The notes beneath the pieces are model-generated. The model ran no database searches. It was given only the letters and a program-made list of their open reading frames with translations, and was not told where the DNA came from. Below are positions 8,813 to 17,114 of a DNA stretch of 40,826 nucleotides, in pieces. Positions within the stretch are counted from its first letter, which is position 1. Every line of letters starts with the position of its first letter. Position numbers and translations under genes: made by a program. Source of the DNA: Deltaproteobacteria bacterium. GTDB lineage: Bacteria > Myxococcota_A > UBA796 > SXON01. Location: contig VGRE01000008.1 of the NCBI GenBank assembly GCA_016875435.1, positions 1-40,826 of the forward strand. The letters run 5' to 3'.

Positions 8813-10197
8813 TGGTTGAGCTTGCTTATCTTGCCGCCGCCGTGTGTTTCGTGCTCTCGCTCGGCGGGCTGAGCGGGCCGTCCACGGCGCGCCGCGGCAA
8901 CACGCTGGGCATCGTCGGCATGGCGATCGCGCTGGTCGCCACGCTGCCGGCCACCCAAAGCCTCGCCGCCTTCGCGGGCGCGCTGGTCGCGGGCGGCATC
9001 ATCGGCGCGGTGCTCGCCAGGCGCGTGGCGATGACGGCGATGCCCGAACTGGTGGCCATCCTCCACAGCTTCGTGGGTCTCGCCGCCGTGCTCGTGGGCG
9101 TGGCCGGCTACCTCGCCCATCCCCACGGCGCGCTCGACGCGCTGCGGGTGATTCACCTCGTGGAGTGTTTCCTCGGCGTGATCATCGGCTCGCTCACCTT
9201 CACCGGGTCGGTCATCGCCTTCGGCAAGCTCAAGGAGCTGATCAGGAGCAGGCCGCTGGTGTTCCCTTTCCGGCACGGGGTCAACGCGCTCCTGGCGTTA
9301 CTGACACTCGCATGCCTCGGTTGGTTCGTGGTGGCCCAGGCCGGGCTGCCGCTCTACGTGGCGATGGTCCTCTTCGGCCTTCTCGGCGTGCTCCTCGTCA
9401 TGGGTATCGGGGGCGCCGACATGCCGGTTGTGGTGTCGATGCTCAACAGCTACTCGGGCTGGGCGGCGTCGGCCACGGGCTTCTTGCTCGGCAACGACCT
9501 GCTCATCATCGTGGGCGCGCTGGTGGGCAGCTCGGGCGCGATCCTCAGCTACATCATGTGCAAGGCGATGAACCGCAGCTTCGTGTCGGTGATCCTCGGC
9601 GGTTTCGGCGCCGAGGCCAGCGGCCCCGACGATCGCGCCGAGGCCTTCTCGAAGAAGGGTGTCAACCGGGCCGGCCCGGAGGACGTGGCCGAGATGCTCA
9701 AGTCGGCGCGCAGTGTCATCATCGTCCCCGGCTACGGCATGGCGGTGGCCCAGGCGCAGCACGCGGTCCGCGAGATGACAGAGTTGATGCAGAAGAACGG
9801 GACGACGGTGCGCTTCGCCATCCACCCGGTGGCCGGGCGCCTGCCCGGTCACATGAACGTGCTGCTGGCCGAGGCCAACATTCCCTACCCCATCGTGCTG
9901 GAGATGGACGAGATCAATCCCGACATGGTGGAGACGGACATCGTGCTGGTGCTCGGGGCCAACGACATCGTCAATCCCGACGCGTTGGAAAACCCCAAGT
10001 CCGCGCTGGCCGGCATGCCGGTCTTGGAAGTGTGGAAGGCGCAGACGGTGGTCACGGTGAAACGCTCCCTCAACCCCGGATTCGCGGGTATCGACAACCC
10101 CTTGTACTACCGCGACAACACCCTGATGTTGTTTGGCGACGCGCGCAAGATGGTCGACTCGCTGGTGGCGCAGCTCAAGGGGACAGTCAGCCACTAG
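8812..10197 (+). CDS. pntB: NAD(P) transhydrogenase subunit beta
   Basis: The product is 461 residues, matching PntB. The N-terminal half holds about eight or nine membrane helices of domain II, including the family segments PELVAILHSFVGLAAVLVG and SYSGWAASATGFLLGNDLLI. The C-terminal half (from about residue 285) is the NADP(H)-binding domain III, with VIIVPGYGMAVAQAQHAV, the HPVAGRLPGHMNVLLAEA loop, the GANDIVNPDA motif and KRSLNPGFAGIDNPLYY. It completes the transhydrogenase with PntAA and PntAB. The ATG at 8812 overlaps the pntAB stop. The next gene converges after 105 bp. Confidence 0.97.
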   Translation: MVELAYLAAAVCFVLSLGGLSGPSTARRGNTLGIVGMAIALVATLPATQSLAAFAGALVAGGIIGAVLARRVAMTAMPELVAILHSFVGLAAVLVGVAGYLAHPHGALDALRVIHLVECFLGVIIGSLTFTGSVIAFGKLKELIRSRPLVFPFRHGVNALLALLTLACLGWFVVAQAGLPLYVAMVLFGLLGVLLVMGIGGADMPVVVSMLNSYSGWAASATGFLLGNDLLIIVGALVGSSGAILSYIMCKAMNRSFVSVILGGFGAEASGPDDRAEAFSKKGVNRAGPEDVAEMLKSARSVIIVPGYGMAVAQAQHAVREMTELMQKNGTTVRFAIHPVAGRLPGHMNVLLAEANIPYPIVLEMDEINPDMVETDIVLVLGANDIVNPDALENPKSALAGMPVLEVWKAQTVVTVKRSLNPGFAGIDNPLYYRDNTLMLFGDARKMVDSLVAQLKGTVSH

Positions 10198-10287
10198 CCT
10201 GCGTGCTCTCCGCGCCCTCGTGGATGGCGTCGAGTTCCAGCAGAGCCGCGACCCCGGCCAGGCTGATTCGCCGGCGGGCATCGTCTC
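10187..10287 (-). pseudogene. Possible 3' scrap of a decayed gene
   Basis: Between pntB and the DUF2779 gene one minus-strand frame reads DARRRISLAGVAALLELDAI followed by about ten more residues to a TGA at 10187-10189. It has coding-like base use but no start codon; an in-frame stop lies just upstream of it. It may be the C-terminal end of a lost gene. The evidence is weak. Confidence 0.2.
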
Positions 10288-10302
10288 AACCAATGCACGC
10301 CC

Positions 10303-11781
10303 CTAGCCCTCGCCGGTGATCCCCCCACGTCGCATCAGCGACTCGCGTACCTTCACCATCGCGATGGAATCGCGCGCGCAGTAGGCGAGGAGCTGCGTAG
10401 TCAGCCTCTCCCGCTCCTCGCGACTGGTACTACTGTCGATCATTTGCAGCCAGGCGCTCGCGGCGGAGAAGCCATCCTGGATCTCCAGGTCGCCGTAGCC
10501 CAGGTCGGGACAGGCGGCGACGAGCACCGACTTCATGCTGAAGCTGCCGCGAAGCGCGGGGTGGTAGTAATGATCGCGCAGGATGGGCTGGAAGTCGACG
10601 ATGCGGTCGTGCACCTGGCCGAGGTCGGCCCACATCTCGGGGAAACGCGCGGCGAGCTGGCGCACGATGCTAGCCTCGAAGGCGCCATACACGAGGATGC
10701 TCCCCTCGCTGCCACACGCCGCCACGAGCGAACGCGCGAAGGCGGGGCGGGGATCGGTGTCGTCGCGATGGAGGAACTCGGCGTGTGACAGTTTCCCGCT
10801 CGGCTCGAGCGTGTGGATCGACCACTGGGTGGGGATCTGCTCGAAAGGCCGCGACCCGGGCCACCGGGGGACGGCCGGATTGCAAGCCTCGAAATCCATG
10901 AAGCGCAGTGGCCAGGCAAGGCGCCCGAGCGCGGGGGCGAGGCCCTGCCCCACGTACTCCTTGCCCTCGCTGATCGCCCAGGCCGCGTGCTTCTGCGTGG
11001 GGTTCATCCGGACCTCGCTGGGGATCTTCCGGATGTCCGAGATGCCGCGCGCGAGCAACTCCTGCAGGAGCCGCCCGCCCCCGGGCAAGAGTTGCACGCT
11101 GTAGGGGCCGGGCGCCGGAATGCACTGGTGCTGGAAGGGGCAGGCACGTGGGGCGTTGCACTGGCTCCCGGGCAAGACGTCGGGCTCGGCGTCTGCGGCC
11201 GCCGCGCGCAAGAGGCGCTCGTGGTCCTCGGCGAAGTCGACGGGTTCGACCACGCTCGACGCGAAGAGCTGCGCCGGATCGACCGGGCCGTGGCCGCGGG
11301 TGTACTCGCGGTCGAGGTGCAGCAGCCGTAGACCGGTGACGGCCACGCCGGCCCCCGCGGCCACCCAACCCACGGCGGCGACGTCGAGTTCCTGGGCGCT
11401 CCCAACGGTATTGGCCACCTTCGACTCCGCGACGATCCAGCCCTTGCCATCGCGCACGAGGATGCCGGCGCGCACGGCCACGCCGTCGGCCACGAAGGTG
11501 GCGTCGAACACGGCCCGCACCTCGGGGCGGGCCATCGCCTCCCGCGTGTCGCGGGCACGCTCGGCCCATGTGCCAGTCTGCGCGATGGTGACCCCGCCCG
11601 GGTACAGCGCCCGGGCCAGCGCGCGCACCTTGGCGATGTCTTCCGGGCGCGGCCCGCCCACGCCCTTGACGGGCAGCTCGATCGTGGCCGCCTGGGCGGC
11701 GGTACAGGGATGCAGGTGCAACCAGACCCTTCGCTCGCACTGGCGGGCGGCGAGGAGCTCGGATCGCGAGAACGGCGGCAC
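10303..11781 (-). CDS. DUF2779 protein: RecB/Cas4-like nuclease fused to a DEDD-type exonuclease domain
   Basis: The product is about 492 residues from a GTG at 11781. The N-terminus (PPFSRSELLAARQCERRVWL) resembles the first helix of Cas4/AddB nucleases, including one Cys. About residues 110-140 hold a PD-(D/E)xK-like core ending in VAESKVAN. A C-x5-C-x5-C cluster (CNAPRACPFQHQC) follows, so the four Cys could bind an Fe-S cluster as in Cas4. The C-terminal DUF2779 region looks like an RNase H-fold DEDD exonuclease: FMDFEA for the first acidic motif, a middle HDRIVDFQ segment, and YCARDSIAM for the last (Tyr-x3-Asp) motif. The family is known but its function is not. The GTG is chosen by homology to the family start and a TA-rich -10-like element 13-14 nt upstream; GTG at 11805 is an alternative. 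It is divergent from the sulfotransferase gene. Confidence 0.8.
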   Translation of the reverse strand: MPPFSRSELLAARQCERRVWLHLHPCTAAQAATIELPVKGVGGPRPEDIAKVRALARALYPGGVTIAQTGTWAERARDTREAMARPEVRAVFDATFVADGVAVRAGILVRDGKGWIVAESKVANTVGSAQELDVAAVGWVAAGAGVAVTGLRLLHLDREYTRGHGPVDPAQLFASSVVEPVDFAEDHERLLRAAAADAEPDVLPGSQCNAPRACPFQHQCIPAPGPYSVQLLPGGGRLLQELLARGISDIRKIPSEVRMNPTQKHAAWAISEGKEYVGQGLAPALGRLAWPLRFMDFEACNPAVPRWPGSRPFEQIPTQWSIHTLEPSGKLSHAEFLHRDDTDPRPAFARSLVAACGSEGSILVYGAFEASIVRQLAARFPEMWADLGQVHDRIVDFQPILRDHYYHPALRGSFSMKSVLVAACPDLGYGDLEIQDGFSAASAWLQMIDSSTSREERERLTTQLLAYCARDSIAMVKVRESLMRRGGITGEG

Positions 11782-11838
11782 GGGTAGGCGCGGTATCCCG
11801 GCCACCGGATACCGGGGTCGCCCTCCCGCGGAGACTGC

Positions 11839-13722
11839 TTGCCCGACCCCATTTTCGTCCTCGGCGCCCCCCGCAGCGGCACCACGCTCCTGCGGGTGAT
11901 GCTGGCTGGTCACCCCCGGCTTTTCTCGCCCCCGGAGATGGTGATCGCGCCGTTTGCCACGATGGGGGAGCGGCGGAAAAAGCTCGACGAGCGCTTCTGG
12001 GAGAAGGGCGGCCTGCGGCGGGCGATCATGGAGCTTCGCGCCTGCGGGGTAGACGAGGCGAAGGCCGTGGAAGCGTCGCTGGAGGAACGCACCGTGCCCG
12101 AGGTGTACGCCTGGCTCCAGGGCCAGCTCGGCGAGCGTTTCCTCGTCGACAAGTGTCCCCACCTCTCGGCCGACCCGGCCGCCCTGTCGCGACTGGCGCG
12201 CTGGTTCCCGTCGGCCCGATGGGCATGGATCGTGCGCCACCCGGGGAGCGTGACCCGCAGCATCGAGAACATGCCGATGGCCGAGGTGATGCTCCAGGGC
12301 TACGCGCCCGACGCGCGGGACATCTGGTATTTTGCCAATCGGACGATCCAGAGTTTCCTCGAGGGGATCCCGGCTGGCCAGCAGGGGACGATTCGCTACG
12401 AGGACATGGTGGGCGACGGGCGCAAGGCGATGGAGGCGCTCTGCCGCGACATCGGCCTGGACTTCCACGAGGCCCTGCTCAGCCCCTACGAGGGCGACCG
12501 CATGCGCGAGGGACCGTCGGGCGCGCGCGCCGTGGGCGACCCCAACATGGCCGGCCGCGGCAAGGTCGACCCGGCGCTGGCGACGAGGTGGCTGGAGGGC
12601 TTCGACCCGTCCACCGTCTCGCCCGACACCCATCGCCTCGCGCGCGAACTCGGCTACGACCTGGGCGCGCTGGCCGCGCCGCCGATGGCAAGCGTCAGCT
12701 CGGCGATGGCGGCCCTGTTCGACAGTGCCCGCAAGCTCGAGTCCGACATGCGCATGCCCAGCGATCTCGACGCGGTGGAAGGGCGACGTTTCCTGTTGCG
12801 CATGCTGGCGATGAGCGTCGACCTGATGGTGGAGGAGGGCGACCCGGACCGTCCCCAGTTCCACCACGCCGAGGGGCCCACCCGCAAGATGTTCGCCGAC
12901 AACCCCGACGCTGACTACTGGCGGGCCCCGGTCCGCCTGGGCGACGGCCGTCGTTACCGGGTGTCAGGAAGCGTGCCGCCGGGCACGACCTACACCGGGA
13001 TCCTGTACTACCGAAAGGGCGGCGTGGTGGGCCGCTACATGCCCGACCGCGAGTTTGTGAAGGAGGGACGCTTCGAGTTGACGCTTTCCGCCGACGAGGG
13101 GGCCGACTTCCGCGGAGAGGGCGACGAGACGGCGGTGATGGTGCGCCAGTACTTCGCCAATCGCGCCGCCGAGGCGCCGATCGACCTCCACATCGAGTTT
13201 CTGGGCGACGCCTCTCCGCCCGTGCTCAACCCGCGCGACCTCGCCCGCGACCTCGAGCGCGCCCGTCGCAACCTAGAGGCGGTGTTCGCCCGCACGCTCG
13301 GCACCTGGCAGATGGCGCGGGTGGGCCTGCTCAACCGCTTCGTGCAGCTCGATGGCGCCGCGCTTTTCCCCACCCCCGACAACACCTACCTCGCTTGCTG
13401 GTACCGCTTCGGGCAAGACCAGGTGATGTTCGTCCGGGGGAAGGCGCCAGTGGCACGCTACTGGAGCTACTGCCTCTACAACGTGTGGATGGAATCCGGC
13501 GACTACCGCCACGCGCGGGTGTCGCTCAACCACGCGCAGGTGAAACTCGATGGCGACCGCTACGAGGTGTGCCTCGCCCACCGCGACCCGGGACATCCCA
13601 ACTGGATCGACACCACCGGCCACCTCGCGGGCTACTTGCTCTTGCGCTGCCTCCTGCCAGGGGGCGAGATCGAGGTGCCGACGATCGAGGTGAAGTACGA
13701 GCGAGAGTCGCTCGACCGCTAA
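11839..13722 (+). CDS. Sulfotransferase fused to a DUF1214-type domain
   Basis: The product is 627 residues from a TTG at 11839, selected by a GGAG site 5 nt upstream and by the N-terminal match to sulfotransferases. Residues 1-280 are a PAPS-dependent sulfotransferase: the 5'-phosphosulfate loop is FVLGAPRSGTTLLRVMLAG and the 3'-phosphate site is AWIVRHPGSVTRSIENM. Residues 285-627 match the DUF1214 family seen next to sulfotransferases in actinobacteria: NPDADYWRAPVRL, ARYWSYCLYNVWMESGDY and HRDPGHPNWIDTTGH are its landmarks. The first half should transfer a sulfuryl group from PAPS to an alcohol or amine. The role of the second half is unknown. No APS kinase is nearby. The fusion is continuous, with no frameshift between the parts. 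Confidence 0.85.
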   Translation: MPDPIFVLGAPRSGTTLLRVMLAGHPRLFSPPEMVIAPFATMGERRKKLDERFWEKGGLRRAIMELRACGVDEAKAVEASLEERTVPEVYAWLQGQLGERFLVDKCPHLSADPAALSRLARWFPSARWAWIVRHPGSVTRSIENMPMAEVMLQGYAPDARDIWYFANRTIQSFLEGIPAGQQGTIRYEDMVGDGRKAMEALCRDIGLDFHEALLSPYEGDRMREGPSGARAVGDPNMAGRGKVDPALATRWLEGFDPSTVSPDTHRLARELGYDLGALAAPPMASVSSAMAALFDSARKLESDMRMPSDLDAVEGRRFLLRMLAMSVDLMVEEGDPDRPQFHHAEGPTRKMFADNPDADYWRAPVRLGDGRRYRVSGSVPPGTTYTGILYYRKGGVVGRYMPDREFVKEGRFELTLSADEGADFRGEGDETAVMVRQYFANRAAEAPIDLHIEFLGDASPPVLNPRDLARDLERARRNLEAVFARTLGTWQMARVGLLNRFVQLDGAALFPTPDNTYLACWYRFGQDQVMFVRGKAPVARYWSYCLYNVWMESGDYRHARVSLNHAQVKLDGDRYEVCLAHRDPGHPNWIDTTGHLAGYLLLRCLLPGGEIEVPTIEVKYERESLDR

Positions 13723-13727
13723 CGGCG

Positions 13728-14207
13728 ATGGGCGGCGCGCTCGACACCGCGATCGACTGTGGCACGCCCTACACCGCCGACACGGGGGAGGAGGGCGTGG
13801 GCGGCGCGGGGGGACACGATCACGGCGCGCCCGAGAACCAGCCCTACGACATCGACGACTTCGACCTGCCCGAGAACTGCGCCCAGTGTCACCCCACGCA
13901 CTACGACCAGTGGCAGGGTTCGATCCATGCCTATGCCGCCACCAACCCCGTTATGTGGGTGGGGAGCCAACGCATCGGCGAACTGACGGAGTCCCCGTTC
14001 AACTGCGTGGGCTGTCACGCCCCGGCGGCCACGCGTGGCGTGCTCTTCGCGGAGCAGATCTTTCCCGAGGGCAATTGCACCTCGCCGGTGATTGCCAAGT
14101 ACCGCGAGCAGTGGCTGTTCTTCTGCGCGGTGGACTACCGTACGTACCGGGGTTCGACGGAGCACTACGAGGCGCGTGCCCAGGCCGGCGACATCAGTAG
14201 GAAGTGA
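13728..14207 (+). CDS. Two-haem c-type cytochrome fragment without a visible signal peptide
   Basis: The product is 159 residues from an ATG at 13728, five bases after the sulfotransferase stop. Two CxxCH haem sites are visible: CAQCHPTHYDQWQGSIHAYA near residue 47 and CVGCHAP near residue 90. The first has the W-x-x-S-x-H-A spacing of multihaem cytochrome c554/nitrite reductase-like proteins, so it is probably a shortened relative. Covalent haem attachment needs export, yet no hydrophobic N-terminal segment exists in any frame upstream; the N-terminus is polar and rich in Gly, Asp and Thr, like the linker that follows the lipid-modified Cys in neighbouring lipoproteins. The 5' end may therefore have been lost. 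The 3' end overlaps the convergent PNGase F-like gene by 14 bp. Confidence 0.6.
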   Translation: MGGALDTAIDCGTPYTADTGEEGVGGAGGHDHGAPENQPYDIDDFDLPENCAQCHPTHYDQWQGSIHAYAATNPVMWVGSQRIGELTESPFNCVGCHAPAATRGVLFAEQIFPEGNCTSPVIAKYREQWLFFCAVDYRTYRGSTEHYEARAQAGDISRK

Positions 14208-15798
14208 CGAGCCACGAGCTCAGGAGCAGGTTCGCGCCCCCCCCTTCGTAGAGGTCGCCCTCCCAGAAGGCCTCGTAGTCGAAGCTGTTCGTGCCACCGA
14301 TCGTCACCTCGCTGGTGATGTCGACGAGCACGTGTTCCACTTCCTTCCCGGGGCACCAGCCGTTGCGCCCGTACCACCAGGTGCCGTACTGGTTGGGGAC
14401 GGTGCCGTCGTTCACCTGCTCCATGCAGCCGTAGGCGCTGCCGGCGACGGGAAACTCCACCACGTGCTCGGTGCCGTTGACGTAGAAGTGGTGGTCGAAG
14501 TTGCAGAACTCTGCGCAGGCCTGGTTGCCCTCTTGCCCGTGACCGCTGAAGCTGATGGCGATCTCCACCCGGGTGGCGCTGGCCGGGATTTCGATCTCCA
14601 CCGGGTCGCGCTCGTTGTAGGCGGGGCCGGTGTAGCCGCCGCTGATGAAGGTCTGCAGCTCCTGCGGGCGAACGTCCTTGCCCTGGTTCGACAGGCGGAG
14701 GTCGAGTGACACCTCGTAGGGCTGCTGGGTGTAGTAGGCGAAGGTGAAGTTGCCGCCGGCGTTGAAGTACGGCAGCAGCGACGAAACGTCGTGTACCCAC
14801 CGTCCCTCGCGGTGGTAGGTCGTGATGTAGCGGCCGAGCTCCACGCAGTTGGCCTGGTCGGCGTCGCACACTAGGAGCCAGTTGATGTAGTCCCACGCGG
14901 GGCAGGTGCCGTACTCCCCGTCGCCCACGCACCCGAGGTAGTGATCGAGTGTCAGGGTGTCGAAGGTCTGCATCGTGGCCGCGTCGGGCAGGGTGACGGT
15001 GACGTAGTCCATCTCGCCGGCCCAGCCGGGGTCGCTCACCTCCTGGCCGGTGAACACCGGGATCACCGTGGCGCCCTCGGCCTCGAGCGCCATCTCGCGG
15101 GTGGCCTCGAAGTTGTAGAACACCGCCTCGTTGGCGGCCATGGAGATGTCGGGCTCGAACCAGCCGTAGCTGCTGTTGTAGCGCTCGGGGTTGGCGAAGC
15201 TGCCGATGTAGCGGAGCCGCTGGAAACGATCGATGCCCACGCCCCAGTTGGGGCTGCGCATGTTGTCGGTCAGCCAGCCGCCGGCGTCGCGGTAGTCGCT
15301 GGTGACGCGCAGGATGTGGGCTTCCCAGTGGGCGCGATCCTCGTCGGACAGGTCTTCCAGGAAGTTCTCGATGCCGCTGTCGAGCAGCGCCAGCTCGGCG
15401 AGGCGGTCGGCCTCGTCTTTCTCCGACGAGATGAAGATGACATAGGTGTTGCGGGGCAGGGCCTCGAAGAGACCCTTGGTGTCACGCTTGTTGTCCCAGA
15501 GGTGGTCGGGCCAGCCGGTGGCCTGGTCGGGCTGGGAGGGGATGATCAATACCGTGTCGCAACCGGTCCAGTGCTCGGACAGGGTCCACCCACCCTCGGC
15601 GGTCTGGATCGTGAAGTCGGTGACGGTGGCGTAGAGCGCGTCGCTCTCCTCGGCCTCCACCCAGGGCGCCACCGGGGTGCCGTCGTCGCAGGTGGTCGCG
15701 GGCGGGCTGCCGGTATCGCTGGTGTCGGGGACGCCGTTGGGCTCGGTGTCGCCCGTGTCGCTCGCGTCGGGACAGGCAAGGAGGAGGGACAGGAGCAC
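14194..15798 (-). CDS. PNGase F-like lipoprotein (peptide-N-glycosidase fold)
   Basis: The product is 534 residues from a GTG at 15798, with a GAGG site 5 nt upstream. A lipoprotein signal (MLLSLLLAC, Cys9) is followed by an Asp-Thr-Gly-rich linker (about residues 10-35). The C-terminal half resembles the two jelly-roll domains of peptide-N-glycosidase F: CPAWDYINWLLVCD, ELGRYITTYHREGRWVHDVS, a GHG loop, the CAEFCNFDHHFYVNG segment and a final GTWWYGRNGWCPGKEV. PNGase F cleaves N-glycans from Asn of glycoproteins. Whether the catalytic Asp and Glu residues are all kept cannot be settled without a structural alignment. The N-terminal third (about 40-230) is not recognised. Paired Cys residues suggest disulfides outside the cytoplasm. 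The neighbouring GH18 protein is divergent, so both may act on external glycans. Confidence 0.7.
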   Translation of the reverse strand: MLLSLLLACPDASDTGDTEPNGVPDTSDTGSPPATTCDDGTPVAPWVEAEESDALYATVTDFTIQTAEGGWTLSEHWTGCDTVLIIPSQPDQATGWPDHLWDNKRDTKGLFEALPRNTYVIFISSEKDEADRLAELALLDSGIENFLEDLSDEDRAHWEAHILRVTSDYRDAGGWLTDNMRSPNWGVGIDRFQRLRYIGSFANPERYNSSYGWFEPDISMAANEAVFYNFEATREMALEAEGATVIPVFTGQEVSDPGWAGEMDYVTVTLPDAATMQTFDTLTLDHYLGCVGDGEYGTCPAWDYINWLLVCDADQANCVELGRYITTYHREGRWVHDVSSLLPYFNAGGNFTFAYYTQQPYEVSLDLRLSNQGKDVRPQELQTFISGGYTGPAYNERDPVEIEIPASATRVEIAISFSGHGQEGNQACAEFCNFDHHFYVNGTEHVVEFPVAGSAYGCMEQVNDGTVPNQYGTWWYGRNGWCPGKEVEHVLVDITSEVTIGGTNSFDYEAFWEGDLYEGGGANLLLSSWLVTSY

Positions 15799-15855
15799 GG
15801 GCGCCTCGCGGGGGCGTGGAGGGTAGCACAGGCGTTCGCGCCGTCGCTGGTGGGG

Positions 15856-15869
15856 TTAGCGTCGTTGCC
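15856..15869 (+). promoter_or_regulatory. -10-like element upstream of the GH18 gene
   Basis: TTAGCG at 15856-15861 (TAGCGT in the neighbouring register) is 8 nt before the ATG at 15870, with no Shine-Dalgarno sequence. It fits leaderless initiation and supports this start over in-frame GTG codons upstream. Confidence 0.4.
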
Positions 15870-17045
15870 ATGCTCCTCGGCCTGTCCCTTGTTTTCGCGG
15901 CCGAACGGCCCGTGGTGTACGGCTACCACGCATACTGGACCGACGACCCGGTCACCCTCGACTTCGACTCGCTCACTCACGTGTCGATCTTCAACGTCGA
16001 CGTGGAAACCGACGGCACCGTCTCGTCCACCAGCCGCTGGACCAGCGTGGCCGCCGGCGTGGTGGCTGCCGCGCACGCCCAGGGCGTGAAGGTACACCTG
16101 TGCGTCACCGCCTTCGACGACTCTCAGCACGACGCCGTCTTCGGTAGCGACACGGTGCGGTCGCGACTGATCGGCGAGCTGGCGGACCTCGTGCGCGACT
16201 ACGGCGCCGACGGCGTCAACGTCGACTTCGAGGGCCTCTCCAGCGCCTACCGGGAAGACATGGTCGACTTCGTCATCGACCTGCGCGCCGAGGTGGGGGA
16301 GGTGGTGCTGGCCACGCCCGCCGTCGACTGGTCGGGGGCCTGGGACTACTCGGCGCTCAGCGACGCCTCCGACGGCCTGTTCATCATGGGCTACGGCTAC
16401 CACTACACCGGCAGCAACCCGGGGCCGAACGATCCACTCTACGGCGGCGACCCCTGGAGCGACTACTCGCTGGACTGGTCTGTCGATGACTACCTCGCCC
16501 ACGACGCCGACCCCGCCAAGGTGATCCTCGGCCTGCCGCTCTACGGGCAGGCCTGGGAGGCCAACCACGAGGTGCCCGGCAGCGCCTACGAAACCGGCTG
16601 GGCGGTCACCATGGCCGAGGCGATGGCCGAGGCCGAGGTGTACGGCGCCCTGTACGACGACGTCACTCGCTCGCCCTACTACCTGCCCAGCGGCGAGCAG
16701 GTGTGGTACCCCGACCACGACAGCGTGCGCGAGCGGATCGAGTACGCGGTCGACCGAGAGGTCGCCGGGGTCGGTTTTTGGGCGCTCGACTACGAGGGAC
16801 GCGACCCGGCCTTCTGGGCGATGGTCGACGACGCGGCGACGTGGCCGGTGCCGGTGGACGGGGGCGATGACGAGCCCGGGGACGACGGGGGCGGCGCCGA
16901 CCAGCCCGACGCCCCGGCGCCGGGACAGGCGACGCTCTCCCGGCCGGAGTCCCCCGCGAGCTGTAGCGCCTTCGCGACACCCCTCGTCGCGCCGCTGGTG
17001 CTGGCGGTGCCCCTGGCACGACGTCGGCGTCGCGGCGCCCGGTAG
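15870..17045 (+). CDS. Exported GH18 family glycoside hydrolase with MYXO-CTERM-like tail
   Basis: The product is 391 residues. A short signal peptide (MLLGLSLVFA, cleavage near residue 11) leads into a GH18 TIM barrel. The catalytic motif is DGVNVDFE at residues 114-121 with Glu121 as the acid; the Asn in place of the third Asp is usual in the YaaH/SleL branch that acts on peptidoglycan or related N-acetylglucosamine polymers. Later barrel markers are GLFIMGYGYHYTG, VILGLPLYGQAWEAN and GVGFWALDYEG. After an Asp/Gly/Pro-rich linker the C-terminus has SCS, a hydrophobic stretch and RRRRR, the layout of the MYXO-CTERM sorting signal. The enzyme is therefore probably displayed on the outer surface. 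It could be a chitinase-like enzyme or a wall-remodelling N-acetylglucosaminidase; the motif favours the second. Confidence 0.88.
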   Translation: MLLGLSLVFAAERPVVYGYHAYWTDDPVTLDFDSLTHVSIFNVDVETDGTVSSTSRWTSVAAGVVAAAHAQGVKVHLCVTAFDDSQHDAVFGSDTVRSRLIGELADLVRDYGADGVNVDFEGLSSAYREDMVDFVIDLRAEVGEVVLATPAVDWSGAWDYSALSDASDGLFIMGYGYHYTGSNPGPNDPLYGGDPWSDYSLDWSVDDYLAHDADPAKVILGLPLYGQAWEANHEVPGSAYETGWAVTMAEAMAEAEVYGALYDDVTRSPYYLPSGEQVWYPDHDSVRERIEYAVDREVAGVGFWALDYEGRDPAFWAMVDDAATWPVPVDGGDDEPGDDGGGADQPDAPAPGQATLSRPESPASCSAFATPLVAPLVLAVPLARRRRRGAR

Positions 17046-17114
17046 CAGAGGTAGATTCCCGGCCGCGGCCGGAGCTGGCATGCGCTTTGCTGTGATGCCG
17101 ACCGGAGTTGCCCC

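Noticed and set aside
11785-12867. N-terminal extension of the DUF2779 frame to 12867
   Set aside because: It lies antisense to the sulfotransferase gene and looks like shadow sequence; DUF2779 homology begins at PPFSRSELL.
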